NCBI GenBank assembly: GCA_948146395.1
Contig: OX411544.1
Coordinates: 36,972,457-37,036,456, forward strand
DNA length: 64,000 bases
Source: Fragum whitleyi
Lineage: Eukaryota > Mollusca > Bivalvia > Cardiida > Cardiidae
Direction of reading: 5' to 3'
The notes below the pieces were generated by a model. It was not told the origin of the DNA and ran no database searches. It worked only from the letters and a program-made list of their open reading frames with translations. The position numbers were made by a program, and so were the translations under genes. Shown one piece after another: positions 1 to 11,810 of this stretch; position 1 is the stretch's first letter; each line of letters opens with the position of its first letter.

Positions 1-29
1 TCCCCTCCGGTGTGAACACCGGTAGGGGA
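1..29. repeat. Short hairpin at the left edge
   Basis: TCCCCTCCGGTGT and ACACCGGTAGGGGA form 13-base arms with one mismatch around a GA loop. It may be the end of a repeat cut by the window edge. Confidence 0.5.
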
Positions 30-170
30 CTAAATTATTGACCTTAGCCGTTTTATGGCAACCTGATATCATCCATATTATAGCCTATATACGGCAACAG
101 AGTTCAGTTGCATGAAATGAATAGACAAAAGGCTGAATTAGGAATACAGACTGCTTAAATAATTCATTAC

Positions 171-342
171 CAATTTCTTAGATTCTTTCTTCCATTCCTT
201 TTCCTTTTCTTCATCCCAATATCCTAGCCTCATCATATAATATCTCAGCCTTGCAATGGGCGTGTCTTGTTTGTCCCAATAAGAAACCTCATCCACCGAT
301 CTATATGCTGAACTGTCATCACTGGTACTGTGATGGCCAACC
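171..342 (-). CDS. BCKDHA: BCKDHA exon g (phosphorylation loop)
   Basis: Starts after TTTTACCAG and ends TTG|GTAATG (172 nt, phase 2 to phase 0). Encodes [19 protein letters not shown], then [18 protein letters not shown] and [18 protein letters not shown]. The family continues for about 50 more residues, so one more exon is expected left of the window. Confidence 0.93.
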
Positions 343-3300
343 CTGGTAAAAAATGAAATACATGTATTGGTAAATTTCATGATTTTCTGTAAATGAGGTT
401 CTATAAGCAATACATAGAGAATAGCATGTTAGTGTCTTAAAATATCAATGTTAACTGGTCAAGATTGGGAGAATTTATCATGATGAGTCTTTTCCAAGTT
501 ATGAAAATTTCTGGCAGCCGAGACCAGGTAACATTAATACGTTAAGACACTAACATGTTATTCTATTTATCAAGTAATCATTGTCAGTGCTTAATTATAA
601 AAAAAAAAAAAAAAAAAAAAAACAAACTTAAAAGTCTAAGAAAATAAGGTGAACATGCATGCAAATTGTTTCATAAATATAGGCTGCCTGATATGTTATA
701 TTATCAGACAGGTGATATCAGGTCAATACAGGCTTGATAGTATGGTTATTTTATTATCTCAACTGATTAAACATCTCTTAATAAAACGACACAGACACAA
801 TGAGAAAATATTCTCTTCCTAATGTATTAACAGGCCATATCTCAGTCACCCTCAAAAGCACAACAATAATAAACAGGTGGAAAAGTTACCCACTTTATGA
901 TAAATTAGTCTACCTTTTGTTATAGTTTATAATAATGTATTTTAGTTCAATTGCAGCAAAAATGTTACTTTATAGAGTCACACTCAAAGACTCAATCCTG
1001 ATGTTTTAATTACCCTGAGAGAGATGTCTCAGAGAGAGGCAGAGTACCTAAATTTTATAGCTGGGTGAACTGAGGCTAGTTAGTAAGTGTTTTGACCATA
1101 AACACACCCCAGCAATAGTGGGGATTGAATCACAGACCTACAGGTCACTAGTTCACCAAGGCAGTGTTTTTCACTATCACTTAACATAATTTGCTCTTTA
1201 AATACTAATTCTGTCAAAAAGTCAGATTTTACAAGAAATTGAATTAACTGTAGCTAGATAGCACTTTTTCAAGAAGAGGCCCAAAAGGGCTAGTATTGCT
1301 CTACTGGCTCTTAAGCCATAATCTATTTACAAGTAGGTAAGCATCAAAGGCAACGGTAGATTAATGCATGAAATGGAAAAATATCTAATGTCAAATATCA
1401 ATTGTACATGAAAGTCCCGTTTTCCATCATGCAAAATAATATTTCCAAGCAGCTGTAATACAGTCGAATCTGTGTACAGCAGCCAGTCAAGGGAGAGGGC
1501 CAAATTGGCTGCTGTACACAGATTGGCTGCTGTTCACAGTATCCTTAGGGCGGCCATTTTGTGGTACCACTTTTGTTTAGCTCATTACCAGCTCACAAAA
1601 CTATAGACTTCTCCAAATTCTAAGCAATTCCAAAGTTTCATTTTAAGTGTTTGTCATTAAAAGAATAAGGAATCATAGAAAAATATTGTGAAAACGCATG
1701 ATTCATATTCATCGAGAATTTCTTGTTTGCGTTTAGCCACGGTTTGGACCTGCGTACGACCAACGATATCGAACGCAGGTTTTCGTCCATTTAAAAGACT
1801 CTGAGAAATCAGTTTGCTAAATGTGTAAACAACCTGTAATGCTCAGATCATTTTATTTAAAGAGACCCGACAACCGATAAATTCCTTAGCCTTTAATTAA
1901 TTATCATCATTTAAGTAGATCAAAAAAAAAATAATAATGGCCAATTACACGTCATTTACTCGACAACACGGGATTAAATCGATAATTGGATATTTATAAC
2001 TAGTACATTACGATAAAGCGACTTCGGCTGTTTACTATAGTGGTGATTATCGATTTTTTCGAACACGACTAATTAAGTCGCGTGTTTTGTCAGATGACCG
2101 TTGTATAGGTGTGATTAACAGTTGGAATTAGACCAATTTAGGTGACCGCCGGCCGCATTTCAGGAGATCACGCTATTCACAGTGCAATTAAAGAAGGTAT
2201 TTGCATGGGGGAAATAGAGTGGCCGCTGTCGGCAGATTGGCTGCTGTGCATAGTTGGCCGCTCACACAGATTTGACTGTATATGCACAGTTACATTTCGT
2301 GAAAGCTACATGAAATCTGTCAATATATGTACAAGTTGTGGTGACAAGAAATGGTGCATCACAAAGGCCCCTTTTTCCATGACACAGCAACATATCGCCA
2401 ACAATATTATTAAGAGATCTATCCAAAGAACAACTCTGACAAAAATTGTTTATATCCAAACATTAATTTCAGAGAAGATATTTTCTATATAACTTCATAT
2501 GGCACCATTTTTAACTAACTCGACCAAACATATATTTTTTGCCAATCATAATTCTAGACAAAAATGTCAGAGATTATGTCATAAGGTTCATGCCTGTAAA
2601 ATTTGGTTGAATTATCTGTATAGGTAGTTACTACTCTTTGATGCCAAGCTATCTGCATGCCAGATATGATTACCTGTATGTCATTGCCTCAATCAATACT
2701 GGTTTATTCTGTTCAACACATATGCGTCTGGCAGCTTGGGTAACATTGTACACAGCAAATACATCATTTCCGTCTACACGTATTGACAGCATTCCATACC
2801 CAGGACCTCTTGATGCTGTAAGTTAACAAGATAAACATTTAATAAACACACTTGTTATTTCAATATTTCAGCAAAAATTGCCTTTTTCAAGAAAAATGAA
2901 ACAGATCTTAACACTACTATGTAATAATATTCTTAACACTACTATGTAATAATATAAATCGGCATAGCCATTTTATTTTATCTCATAAAGGATATCCTTT
3001 ATGAGATAAAATAAAATGGCTGGAACAATTTATATTATTACATCCTTTATGAGATAAAATGAAATGGCTGAACCAATTTATGTTATTATGTTAACAGGGC
3101 TTGAAAATTCTTGAAATTTCTACTCAGCCTTCTATTCAAGAAAATAAAGTGAATCATTAATTTCATAAGTGAAATTTTGCAAAAGCCACTCGTCCTGCTT
3201 ACAAAGAAGAAAAAAATCATACAGGATGAGCGGATGAGTAGAATTTTCAAGCCCTGATGTAGTAGTGTTAAGATTTGTTTCATTTCTTGAAAAAGACAAT

Positions 3301-6300
3301 TTTTTCAGAAATATTGCAATAACAAGCGTGTTTTTAAATGTTTATTCTATTCCCTTTGGAATAATTTTGTGATATTGTAACAAGATAAAATTTGAATACT
3401 TACAACCTTAGCAAATCCCAATTATTAGCCCATAATTACGGTTACACAATTCAAGAAGATCAATTTTAGTAACAGGACAATATATTCATTGAAATTTAAA
3501 GTGTCTTCTAAAAGGAGTTTGACCAGTTTAACAGCTAATTAATCAGATCTAGTAATGAATTAACCTCAAGATTTTGATGTTAACGGAGAGAGTCATCAAG
3601 CTTATAATAGAAGACAAAAAATATGACCTTGACGTAAAATAGTAACAAGAGGCCCAAGAGGGCCTGTATCGCTCCACTGGCTTTAATAACCTCAGACTTT
3701 TGCCCTGCCTCATCCGTATTTTGGGGTCAATCAAAATTTCATGAACAATTTAAGTAAACAGCCATCCAAGGAACATTCATGCCAAGTTTCATTGAAATCA
3801 GTCTAATGGTTTGGGAGGAGAAGATTTTTAAAGATTTAATTGTGAAAAAATGCCACGCCCTACCACGCTAATATTTTGGGGGTCAATCAAAATTTCTGCA
3901 ACAACTCAAGAAGAGAGTTACCCAAGGATCATTTCTACAAAGTTTCATTAAAATCCTACTATTGGTTTGGGAGAAGATTTTTAAAGATTTTATTGTGAAA
4001 AATGCCACGCCCTGCCACGCCCATATTTGGGGGTCAATCACAATTTCTGTAACAATTTAAGAAGAGGGTCACCCAAGGATCATTTTTACAAATTTTCATT
4101 AAAATCCTACCATTGGTTTGGGAGGAGAAGATTTTTAAAGATTTTATTGTGGAAAAATGCCACGCCCTGCCACCCCATATTTGGGGGTCAATCAAAATTT
4201 CTGTAACAATTTAAGAAGAGGGTCACTCAAGGATCATTTCTATAAAGTTTCATTAAAATCCGCCCATTGGATTGGGAGGAGAAGATGTTTAAAGTCAAAG
4301 TATACGCACGGACAATCCGCCATGACAATAGCTCGCTGGCCTTTGGCCAGTGGAGCTAAAAAACCACTCACCAATACCATCTCCTCTATACTGATCTTTT
4401 ACTGGTGTTGAAATAGCATACCCGTTGTTACGACTGAAAAAAAAGGGAAAAGTAGGAGTCTTTCTGAGTAAACTGACCTTATATTTAACAATAATTCTAG
4501 AATTAAGACACTCAACACCCATAGCATTAATAAATGTCAGTAATTCATTTAAAACAACTGCAAAACAAATTCTCCATTTCTTATTCAAGGGGATCATTTA
4601 TAATAATACAGTCAATACAGGACTTTTAATTCCCTTTTTTTTCTATGGTTGACACTCTTCACATTGAATTTAATAATCTGTTTCAACTTTCCATTTCCTA
4701 ATAAGGTTACTGATACAACCCTTTTGAAGCCAAAAGCAGCACTTCCCACCAAATTTACTATTTCCCACCTAATGGTAGAAGAAGAAGAGCACTGCCTACA
4801 GTTGCCTACACTTGGCTGTTGCATGCTGGATAGTTAAAACAAAATCTAATTGAAAAAAGGGGCATAATTTTCACATATTGGTTGCCCGATGATGCCAAGG
4901 CTTTAGCAATATCTCAGCTTTTCTCCAAAAACAGTCAAGCTAAAAATATCAGATAGGATATTGGCCACAGTGGGGGATCAGACCTGAAACATTACAAACA
5001 AGTCTGCGCAAGACTATTGCGAGAATATGACATTTATGTGAAGCATAAACCAGGGCTCGTGTTTGACCCTTAAACCAGGGTTTTGACCCCCGAAAATCTA
5101 AAAATATCTTTATCTGACTCCAAGAAATCCAAGATCATTTTGACCCCCTTGAGAGGAATAACTAGGGATCAAAACATGATTTTATACCTAAGGTTTTCAC
5201 AAATTACCATCTAAAGTGCAACAAATAAATTAATTGTTTCATATCATTACAAGAAACAGTAAAAGTGACTCTCTTATATATGCAAAATTCTACTTTTGAT
5301 TTGCATTTTCTGTCATTTTGACCCCTTTAAATTCATATTTGACCCCTAGAATTGCTTAGGAGAAGAGTCAATGACCCACCAAATTTGAAACACTAAAACA
5401 AGCCCTGCGTAAACATTAAGTAGTCTTGATGGTCACAAATTGCTATTAGAAGGTAGCTTGATTGTCTCGATACACTTCGAGACCTTATCTTACCACATTT
5501 CACAAAGTGAAGACTCTGGTCAGCCTGTGTGGTTGCACAAGCTGACCAGAGTCTTTGCTTTGTGAACATTTGAAATTGTTAGAAATGCCATGCATAGGCT
5601 CAATTGAGAGTCAAATGCTCTACCACGAGGTTTGGTCAAACATAACCCAGAAGAAACTTTAATTTCATCCAAACGATATTTCAGTACATACCAGAAGAAT
5701 ATAACGGGACAATCCAGAGTTGCTGCAAAATTGAATGCTGCATGTGCATCCCCTTCTGAGGCTGCTCCTTCACCAAAATAGCACACAACACATCGATCCT
5801 GATCGGACCTCTTGATGGCATAGGCTGCTCCCGAGGCTTAATGTAACAGAGAAGTTGTAAGATAAATTTGATAGAGTTAAATCAGATTTCTCACATACCT
5901 ATCATTGTTTTACTTCAAATATCGAGGGTTCAGTGCAAGAGTGTACTAAGTGTATAAACAATGTATATACACTTAGTACTACTAAACCCTTGATACATGA
6001 CGTGCTTAAAAAATTAAACTATGGCAATGATCAAAATTTGTTAGCTCTCTTTCTCTTAATTTTTTTCTTACTATAAGGCTCTTATTTATAATTGAACAAA
6101 TTTCAATTTTTTCCGGAAACAATTTAGGCGGCTAAAAATTTTGTTGTCATTCTAATGTAAATTAGTTAATACATGTACCCCTTTAACCCTGTCTACAAGC
6201 ATTGAATTCATTAGCACCTAAAAATGCATAAGACAGTCTCTGAAGCAATAGATAAATATATTTGTCAACTGTGAATTGGCATAGTTGGCAAAAGATTTCC

Positions 6301-8925
6301 ACACTCAAGCTTTTGGCCTTTCAAGTCTTATAACAGCCCTGTCATGAGTGTCAATATATACAAAACATATAAACCCTGATAGTAATAGAGTTTTTTCTCA
6401 GGTTTTTGGAAACGGGTCCAAAACCAGGCATATTGGGAAATTGCTTTATTTTTACATAAATTTGAAAAATTCTTATTATAGTGGTTTTTGACAAAAACTT
6501 TAGCATTGTGTACTATTTACTTACAAAATAAAGTTTTCTTTGTCTCTTAACCCTTGTCATGCTGAACCCGGAATATTCCTGCTTTGATAGGAGCTATAGA
6601 CAAACATCAGCCTGCACATATGTGCAGCCTGATTTAAGTCTACACCACCTGTTTCTCACTTCAAACCAGAATTGTCAATAGATTTAGGTTTTTAATTGAA
6701 AAATGACCTACAGTTGGTACTTTCAGTGTTTTTTACCCTTTCTTTTGATGAAAATTTTTAGCCAAATTTTATTCAGCATGACAAGGGTTAAGACATTCAA
6801 ATTAAAATTAAACTGAGAATAACATGTTTGATTCTTAACTTTCACTTTAAGAGTTTAAAAGATCCTTATCCTAAGTAAATTGGGATTTTTTTCATGAGAA
6901 AAGAATGTCACCTTTTGGCATTGGGAACAGGTCCTTTTTAAGGTACCAATCAAAGAAGGAGAAAAAATGATGAGTAATGTAGCTCTAAAGACTCAATTTT
7001 AACCCTACCTTGTGGCATTTGTGTAGCTAATGTAGAAGAAATTGTGACAAAGTTTAAATCTTTAGAGCCATAATGGACAGGCATCTGTCGTCCCTTTCCA
7101 ACATCCTGGGCATTACCATAACATTGGTCCATAAATTGGTCAAGGGTAAATCCTCGCCACATCAGAACACCTAGAAAGAATATACAAGGGTTAATCAATT
7201 AATGTGTAAACATGCCCTGATAATAGACGGATATCACAAGGGGTCAATGCAAAACTTTTGTAAGTGCCTATAAATCTATAGGCAACAGTTTATAGGCAAC
7301 AGTAGTGTAAAATCTCACTCATCTGTTGGGTATAAAAAGCACTGGGCCGCGAAAATTATATAAATTCAGCTTTTGTTAACCTGTTTTATGACATTTTGGT
7401 AGCCCTTTAACAAGGGGTTTAATTCTAATATAGAGATAATTTATGAGTTATCTCTCTTAATGGTTAAACTCTTATACTGATGAAATTAAATTTTGTTTTA
7501 AACAAATTGCTATTTTGGGGGTATTTCAACCAGTCTTAATCAAGTGTTTCCCACAATAATCAAGTATAAAGCAGACAGAGTAGGCTGAGATCAGACTGCA
7601 TGTCTATGCAGACTGATCTTAGTCTACACTGTCTGCCAAAGCCTTTTCTTACTGCCGAAAAATGTTAAGGGTTGAGTACCTGCTTCCCTGTACTGCCCAA
7701 ATATCATATCTGTGTTCTTCAGGGCAGCTGCGGAGCCAATGTGTGTCCCTTCCTCACCAAAATTGGTCATGTAAAACGATATTCTTCCCTGTCGTTGTGA
7801 TTCATAAAGTGTTTTGTCCATTGTATTGAGCAAGGTCATATCTCTGTACATCTTTATAACCGTGTCTTTATCCAGCTAAAAATTAAATGGTTAATTGTAA
7901 CTCATTACTTGATGACAAAATATGTGGCATATCCAAAATTTCTGCAAAAGGTCATTCATAGAAAAAGGGTAGATTGTTTTCCTTGTAGGACAGTTTTGGT
8001 TGTATTTCTGCATTAAATAAAATAATTAGGTTACAGATAGATCCACCATTGCAATATCTCTTAATTTCAAATGCTTTCTGGTGGTGTAAATGAATTTCTA
8101 GGAAAACTATCATTATGTGATTTCACGGGCAATCTTGTGTTCAGTATGCAAACAATGATCGTCAACATTTACAGATCATGCTCTGATTTGCATCTGAGGG
8201 AATAGACTCAATAAGCTTGGCTGGGTACCATTTCTGAAACATCTTAAATGTTTTCATCCTCAAAGCAGGTTAAGTTGCCTCAACATGCATTATGTGAATA
8301 TTGGTTTTTTTTAAGTGTTGTTTTAAAACTGAGATTGGGACAATCTATATATGAATATAGATTTCACAGCTCAACACAAGAAATCTACCTATACTTTATA
8401 TTTGCAAAAACAAAGACTTCTTTGTAAAAATGCTTCAATACAAATTGATCATTTTTCATATGGTACAAAAAAATTAAAAGTAGGAAGATGCAGGGCTCAA
8501 GATTACAGGGAGCTTTTTTTTACAATCTAAATTTTTATTTCTCATTCAAATCAAATGTTGTAGGTACTCATTCTAATTGTCTTGATGAGACAGTTCCAAT
8601 GAGCTCCCAAAACATAGGGTTTGATTGAGGGATAATTACATTCTTCATGAGACAATTCCAATGAGTACTCAAACTGTAGGGTTTGATTGAAGGACAATTA
8701 AATTTTTCATTTGAAATTGAAATCAATCCCTCTACTTGGAGCATCTTTGTCAATTACCTTTGGATCTTCACCAGAAACCATTTCCCCATTTCTGTTCATC
8801 ACACGATAGACTGGAATCCCTTCTAACTTATCTGGATCTAGAAATTCTAGTCTATTCACAAATTTGGACTTTGATCCTGGGAATTCTGGTATTTCTTCAT
8901 TTAACGGGGCCGTTGAAAAACATTT
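171..8925 (-). CDS. BCKDHA: Branched-chain 2-oxoacid dehydrogenase E1 alpha subunit, partial spliced gene
   Basis: Seven exons join in phase: 8925-8758, 7875-7680, 7170-7009, 5836-5692, 4433-4372, 2815-2674, 342-171 (1047 nt, 349 codons). The product is the thiamine-diphosphate-dependent E1 alpha chain of the mitochondrial matrix complex that decarboxylates the 2-oxoacids of Leu, Ile and Val. Visible landmarks, counted from the first visible codon: [21 protein letters not shown] (split over residues about 83-103), the cofactor-binding stretch [11 protein letters not shown] (197-207) followed by NNGYAIST (226-233), and the phosphorylation loop [17 protein letters not shown], which keeps both serines phosphorylated by BCKD kinase in mammals. 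All introns are GT-AG. The 5' exon(s) coding for the start codon and transit peptide were not found; the 3' exon should lie beyond base 1. The order of motifs and near-identity to the animal family make the call secure. Confidence 0.96.
419..563. mobile_element. Small foldback element (42 bp arms)
   Basis: Arms 419-460 and 522-563 are inverted copies with five mismatches (core CATGTTAGTGTCTTAA), around a 61 bp centre. Lies in a BCKDHA intron. Confidence 0.75.
564..1460. other. BCKDHA intron, mostly nothing recognised
   Basis: Contains a run of about 24 A at 599-622. At 1010-1170 a GATTCAATCC box on the minus strand suggests a degraded tRNA-derived SINE. Near 1271-1305, AAGAGGCCCAAAAGGGCT resembles the hairpin end of the tandem-core elements. 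Otherwise AT-rich intron. Confidence 0.45.
1461..2278. mobile_element. TA-flanked non-autonomous DNA element (mariner/Tc1-like)
   Basis: Starts CAGTCGAATCTGTGT after TA (1459-1460) and ends with the inverted copy (14 of 15 match) before TA (2279-2280). The motif TTGGCTGCTGT..CACAGA recurs near both ends. 818 bp, no transposase frame. TA flanks and the CAGT start fit Tc1/mariner-type MITEs. Confidence 0.72.
2674..2815 (-). CDS. BCKDHA: BCKDHA exon f
   Basis: Starts after ACTTACAG and ends TACAG|GTAATC (142 nt, phase 1 to phase 2). Encodes [20 protein letters not shown], then [20 protein letters not shown] and IEAMTY. Confidence 0.94.
2829..3347. mobile_element. Foldback element with about 105 bp arms and a 56 bp perfect palindrome
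   Basis: The left end (AAACATTTAATAAACACACT, then TTGTTATTTCAATATTTC and AACACTACTA) returns inverted at 3246-3347. Inside, 2966-3021 is a perfect palindrome with 28-base arms (AGCCATTTTATTTTATCTCA, then TAAAGGAT), and a third half-copy follows at 3042-3072. A separate small MITE sits in the right half. Confidence 0.85.
3095..3256. mobile_element. hAT-like MITE nested in the foldback
   Basis: 162 bp with perfect 17-base terminal inverted repeats, CAGGGCTTGAAAATTCT. CAGGG termini are typical of hAT elements. No clean 8 bp target duplication is visible. Confidence 0.72.
3644..4358 (-). mobile_element. Tandem-core repeat element, family B, reversed
   Basis: Begins AACAAGAGGCCCAAGAGGGC (the 3' terminal hairpin read backwards) and ends at CTGGCCTTTGGCCAGTGGAGCT. 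The core has about four imperfect copies of a 153 bp unit marked by TGCCACGCCCT. Same family as 38311-39266 and 42986-43852. It ends about 12 bases from the splice donor of BCKDHA exon e. Confidence 0.75.
4372..4433 (-). CDS. BCKDHA: BCKDHA exon e (62 nt micro-exon)
   Basis: Starts after TTTTTTTTCAG and ends ATTG|GTGAGT (phase 2 to phase 1). Encodes the rest of the cofactor motif, [21 protein letters not shown] tandem-core repeat element begins about 12 bases into the following intron. Confidence 0.94.
5051..5407. mobile_element. hAT-like element (CAGGGCT termini)
   Basis: Starts CAGGGCTCGTGTTTGACCC and ends with inverted GTTTGAAACAC...AAGCCCTG form. Flanks CATAAAC and CGTAAAC match at 6 of 7 bases, a plausible target duplication. 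Relatives: 36745-37331 and a fragment at 52376-52440. Confidence 0.65.
5501..5564. repeat. Dispersed hairpin repeat
   Basis: CACAAAG.GAAGACTCTGGTCAGC pairs with GCTGACCAGAGTCTTTGCTT. A related sequence (GGCTGGCCAGAATCTTTGCT) is at 48712-48763, so it is a dispersed family. Confidence 0.7.
5692..5836 (-). CDS. BCKDHA: BCKDHA exon d (thiamine diphosphate motif)
   Basis: Starts after ACATTAAG and ends TTCTG|GTATGT (145 nt, phase 1 to phase 2). Encodes [20 protein letters not shown] followed by [10 protein letters not shown], the first half of the cofactor-binding motif. Confidence 0.95.
5943..5979. repeat. Hairpin in BCKDHA intron
   Basis: GTACTAAGTGTATA and TATACACTTAGTAC pair around a short loop. 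Confidence 0.6.
6547..6791. mobile_element. TTAA-flanked MITE family 1, copy 1
   Basis: TTAA, then CCCTTGTCATGCTGAA, ending with the inverted copy TTCAGCATGACAAGGG and TTAA. 237 bp between the TTAA sites. Internal hairpin around ATCAGCCTGCACATATGTGC. Two more copies at 22309 and 51007. TTAA duplication with CCC ends is the signature of piggyBac-type elements. Confidence 0.88.
7009..7170 (-). CDS. BCKDHA: BCKDHA exon c
   Basis: Starts after TTTCTAG and ends CAAG|GTAGGG (162 nt, phase 1 to phase 1). Encodes [19 protein letters not shown] then [11 protein letters not shown] and the end [11 protein letters not shown], typical of E1 alpha. Confidence 0.95.
7680..7875 (-). CDS. BCKDHA: BCKDHA exon b
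   Basis: Starts after TTTTTAG and ends GCAG|GTACTC (196 nt, enters phase 0, leaves phase 1). Encodes [20 protein letters not shown] and the highly conserved [20 protein letters not shown] stretch, ending at GQYREAG. Confidence 0.95.
8758..8925 (-). CDS. BCKDHA: BCKDHA exon a (first exon seen)
   Basis: Begins after TTTTCAG and ends at AAG|GTAATT, 168 nt in phase 0. It encodes the region just after the transit peptide, including [14 protein letters not shown] and [15 protein letters not shown], matching the mature N-terminal part of the family. Confidence 0.93.
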
Positions 8926-9258
8926 CTGAAAATGTTAGAGATCAAGAATTTCAACAAGAGTGATGGAAACAAGATTTAAATAGGTCCAGCCTAAAAAGGA
9001 TGTCCATTTCATTTCCAAGTAGATTATGAAACTACAAACAAATTCAATGGCTCTGTGTACAAAAAAATTGTAACAGCCTATGAATATAAATATGCAGTTA
9101 CAACTGCTTCACGCTAGGCCATCAAATTGTGTTTTGGTAAAATAAATTCCTTATTTAGCCTTTTTAAAATTTCAAGCTCTGAGTACAGCAGGGGTGTGGA
9201 ATTCCCATACACGACTTGTCCGACACAGGCTTTATCACTTAATTTTCTAATTACAATT
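8926..9258. other. Intron upstream of first visible BCKDHA exon
   Basis: AT-rich, no exon or repeat recognised. The transit-peptide exon of BCKDHA must lie further right but I could not identify it with confidence. Confidence 0.4.
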
Positions 9259-9260
9259 TA

Positions 9261-10842
9261 CCGTATTTATTCTAATAATCGCCCGGGCGTTTATTAGAAA
9301 AGTCATGTTCTACGCAGTCGGGGGTGGGCGATTATTGGAGGTATTCTGTTGGGCAATAACTCAAACTAACTATGTACGGACCTACAATGTCCAAAAACAA
9401 TGAAAATGTGATACATATCTGATAAATACAAAATAAATTTCCAAAAATGAGGAACAAAGACGCATAATAATGACACTACTCGGACCTCACAGTTTGCCCA
9501 TTGTCACCGTTTTAATAAACAGAGCGACACGCTGCTTTACATAACATCGCTATGAAGGATTCTCGCGAATGTATTTATAATTTGCTATCATAAAACAATG
9601 GAATAAATTGAAAGTTAATTGATCATTAAATAGCTAAAGAATTCCCTCTCTGATACGGTGTCCGAAAATCTAAAACTATCGACATCGGCAAGTGATAACG
9701 CCGACGACATTGCTGTTCTGTTTAGATTTTGAAACTTAAGCTAGACCGTCGATAGTAGTGTTCAATAAATAATTCTCCAGTTTCAGAAAATTGTATTATT
9801 CTTCGTTTTTGTAGATTAGAATATACCGCATATCGCTGTCATGATTCTAAAGGATCGTAACTACATCCGATCATAGTAGTTGCACGCACTTATTTTAATA
9901 TTCACTTCGCGTTTCAATTTTAACCTATTGTTTGCTCTCAATTACAAGAAATGGATTAAAACGCCGTAATAGGAAATAGTCGTGTCGCCTACCTGTTGCG
10001 AAAATAAAATTAAGTATCCTGTTTTCCTCAATTCTAAAATCCGCAACTAAGTCACAAAGAGACGGTCAAATAATAATTTTAAAAGGGTTTGGCATCTACC
10101 GAGCCAAGCGTTGGGCGCGTGCAAGTTTTGGCAACACTTCCAAAAATAGCCGTCGGCGTCTTTGATCATCTGTTCACCCTCTGTGTGAAATAAACTGTTC
10201 CGCGTCCTTTACCTCGTTGCGAGACAAAAATATTTATTTAATTTGCCTTTATTGGCCAGATTGCTACTCGGATTTAATTTCGGATTTTAAAGAAAAATCA
10301 TTGAATATCGGTAAATTCTTTTTATTCAGTTATTTGTTAAGAATATCGTATTTTAGATTAAAATATTATCTAATGTTTTGGACAAAAATTATTCATTTTT
10401 CCGTCAGTGAAAGGTGAAAACGCAGCTATGTCTGACTGGAAATCTTGCACGCATTCTTTCTTTGACATCGGACTTAAAAAATGTTTGTGATAATCAGTGT
10501 TTAGAATAAAACATAGAGCTTATTCAAATCTGAGTAAATTATGCAGTCACAATCATCGCAAACATAAAGATCACAAGCAATTCCCGATCTTCAGTAACTC
10601 TCGTAAACGAATGCCAGTTCATCTAAATAAACAAATCAACAGAGTTTTTCGTTTTTGTCGTAGGTGTTGCATGAACTTTTTAGTATTTGTTGGAATAATT
10701 TGGAAGTTTACATTCGAGCAATTTTTCTCAAATCGGGGGATGGGCGATTATTAGAATCATCAACTTTTTCCGAAAATTGGTCTTTAAATGGCCGATTTTG
10801 AGCGGTATTTTGGAGGATGGGCGATTATTAGAATAAATACGG
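9261..10842. mobile_element. TA-flanked 1.58 kb DNA element
   Basis: Perfect 24-base terminal inverted repeats beginning CCGTATTTATTCTAATAATC, flanked by TA on both sides. Subterminal GGGCGATTATTAGAAT motifs repeat just inside (10742, 9327). No transposase frame, so non-autonomous. Superfamily not determined. Confidence 0.85.
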
Positions 10843-10969
10843 TATATTCTTATTGAGTAGCCATATTGAAAAAAACACCCATCCAATGATTACAAAGAAA
10901 CGGCTATTACAGTTCCTTTTCCATAGATACCTTACATTTTGCCAAATTAATAATTGATTGTTATGATGA

Positions 10970-11252
10970 CTGATTGATTGATTGAATGGAGTTTAAGCGC
11001 AGTCTTCAAATTTTTTTTTATGTTATATCGCGGAGGCTGGAGCACCTAACAATGAATTCCTGGTATTTCTCTCACCAGCACTACCATCACTTCCTTTCCT
11101 AGCCTCCAGCTGCTACCTCACATAGGTCTACGATTATCAAACCATTGGTAAAAGACAAATAGTTGGAAACAATGAGTACAGCTGTCAGAGATCGAACCCT
11201 GGACCTCTAGATTGACAGTCCGACACGCTACCAACAGCGCTATGACGGCAGC
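10970..11252 (-). mobile_element. tRNA-derived SINE with 11 bp target duplication
   Basis: Flanked by TGTTATGATGA at 10959-10969 and 11253-11263. On the minus strand it begins with a tRNA-like head (B box GGTTCGATCTC) and continues into a conserved body (GAGAAATACCAGGAATTC, TAGGTGCTCCAGCC). Same family as 36822, 37527 and 58481. Confidence 0.9.
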
Positions 11253-11263
11253 TGTTATGATGA

Positions 11264-11804
11264 AATCCAACACGAAATTCATATCGGGTCAAGAGGGGTC
11301 AAAATCTAGGTCAATAGATCAATTGAAAGGAATATCTTATGGCCATGTAGTCTTTAAAGCTCCTTTTCCCTTGAAATGATTTGGAATGCTTTCTGATTGA
11401 ATAAAGCATCAAAACCCCTTCCTTATGACCAAACATTCATCCTGAACATGTGTGGGAGAGATTGAGCCAAAATTGTGACCTCACAATGATATAAGGCTCC
11501 TTTTTCCATGACAAACCTCAAAATACGATCAAAATTAAATACATTTTATTTTTTGCTAACCCTACACAGAGTTTGTCAAGGTGTCAGAACAAATCTGTCC
11601 CAAAACAGACAAATATCCCCATTTTGACCCAGTTGTAGAAACAGTTTACATGAAAAGTTCAATTGCGAGCTTGACCTTTCTAACCAAAAAACAATAGAGC
11701 ACCTCCTTTGTTCATTGGCAATCAATGTTTGAAGTTTCATGATTCTAAGTAACTTTGTTTTGAGTTAGAGCCTTGAAACAAAAAAAAAAAAAAGAAATCT
11801 CACA
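11264..11804. other. Degraded dispersed repeat
   Basis: Phrases such as AAGGCTCCTTTTTCCATGA and ATTGAAAGGAATATCTTATG resemble the core of family F (44692-45486). No ends visible. Confidence 0.4.
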
Positions 11805-11810
11805 TATAAG

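Noticed and set aside
4157..4411. 84-codon plus-strand frame across family B and BCKDHA exon e
   Set aside because: Antisense to a securely identified exon and made mostly of repeat sequence.
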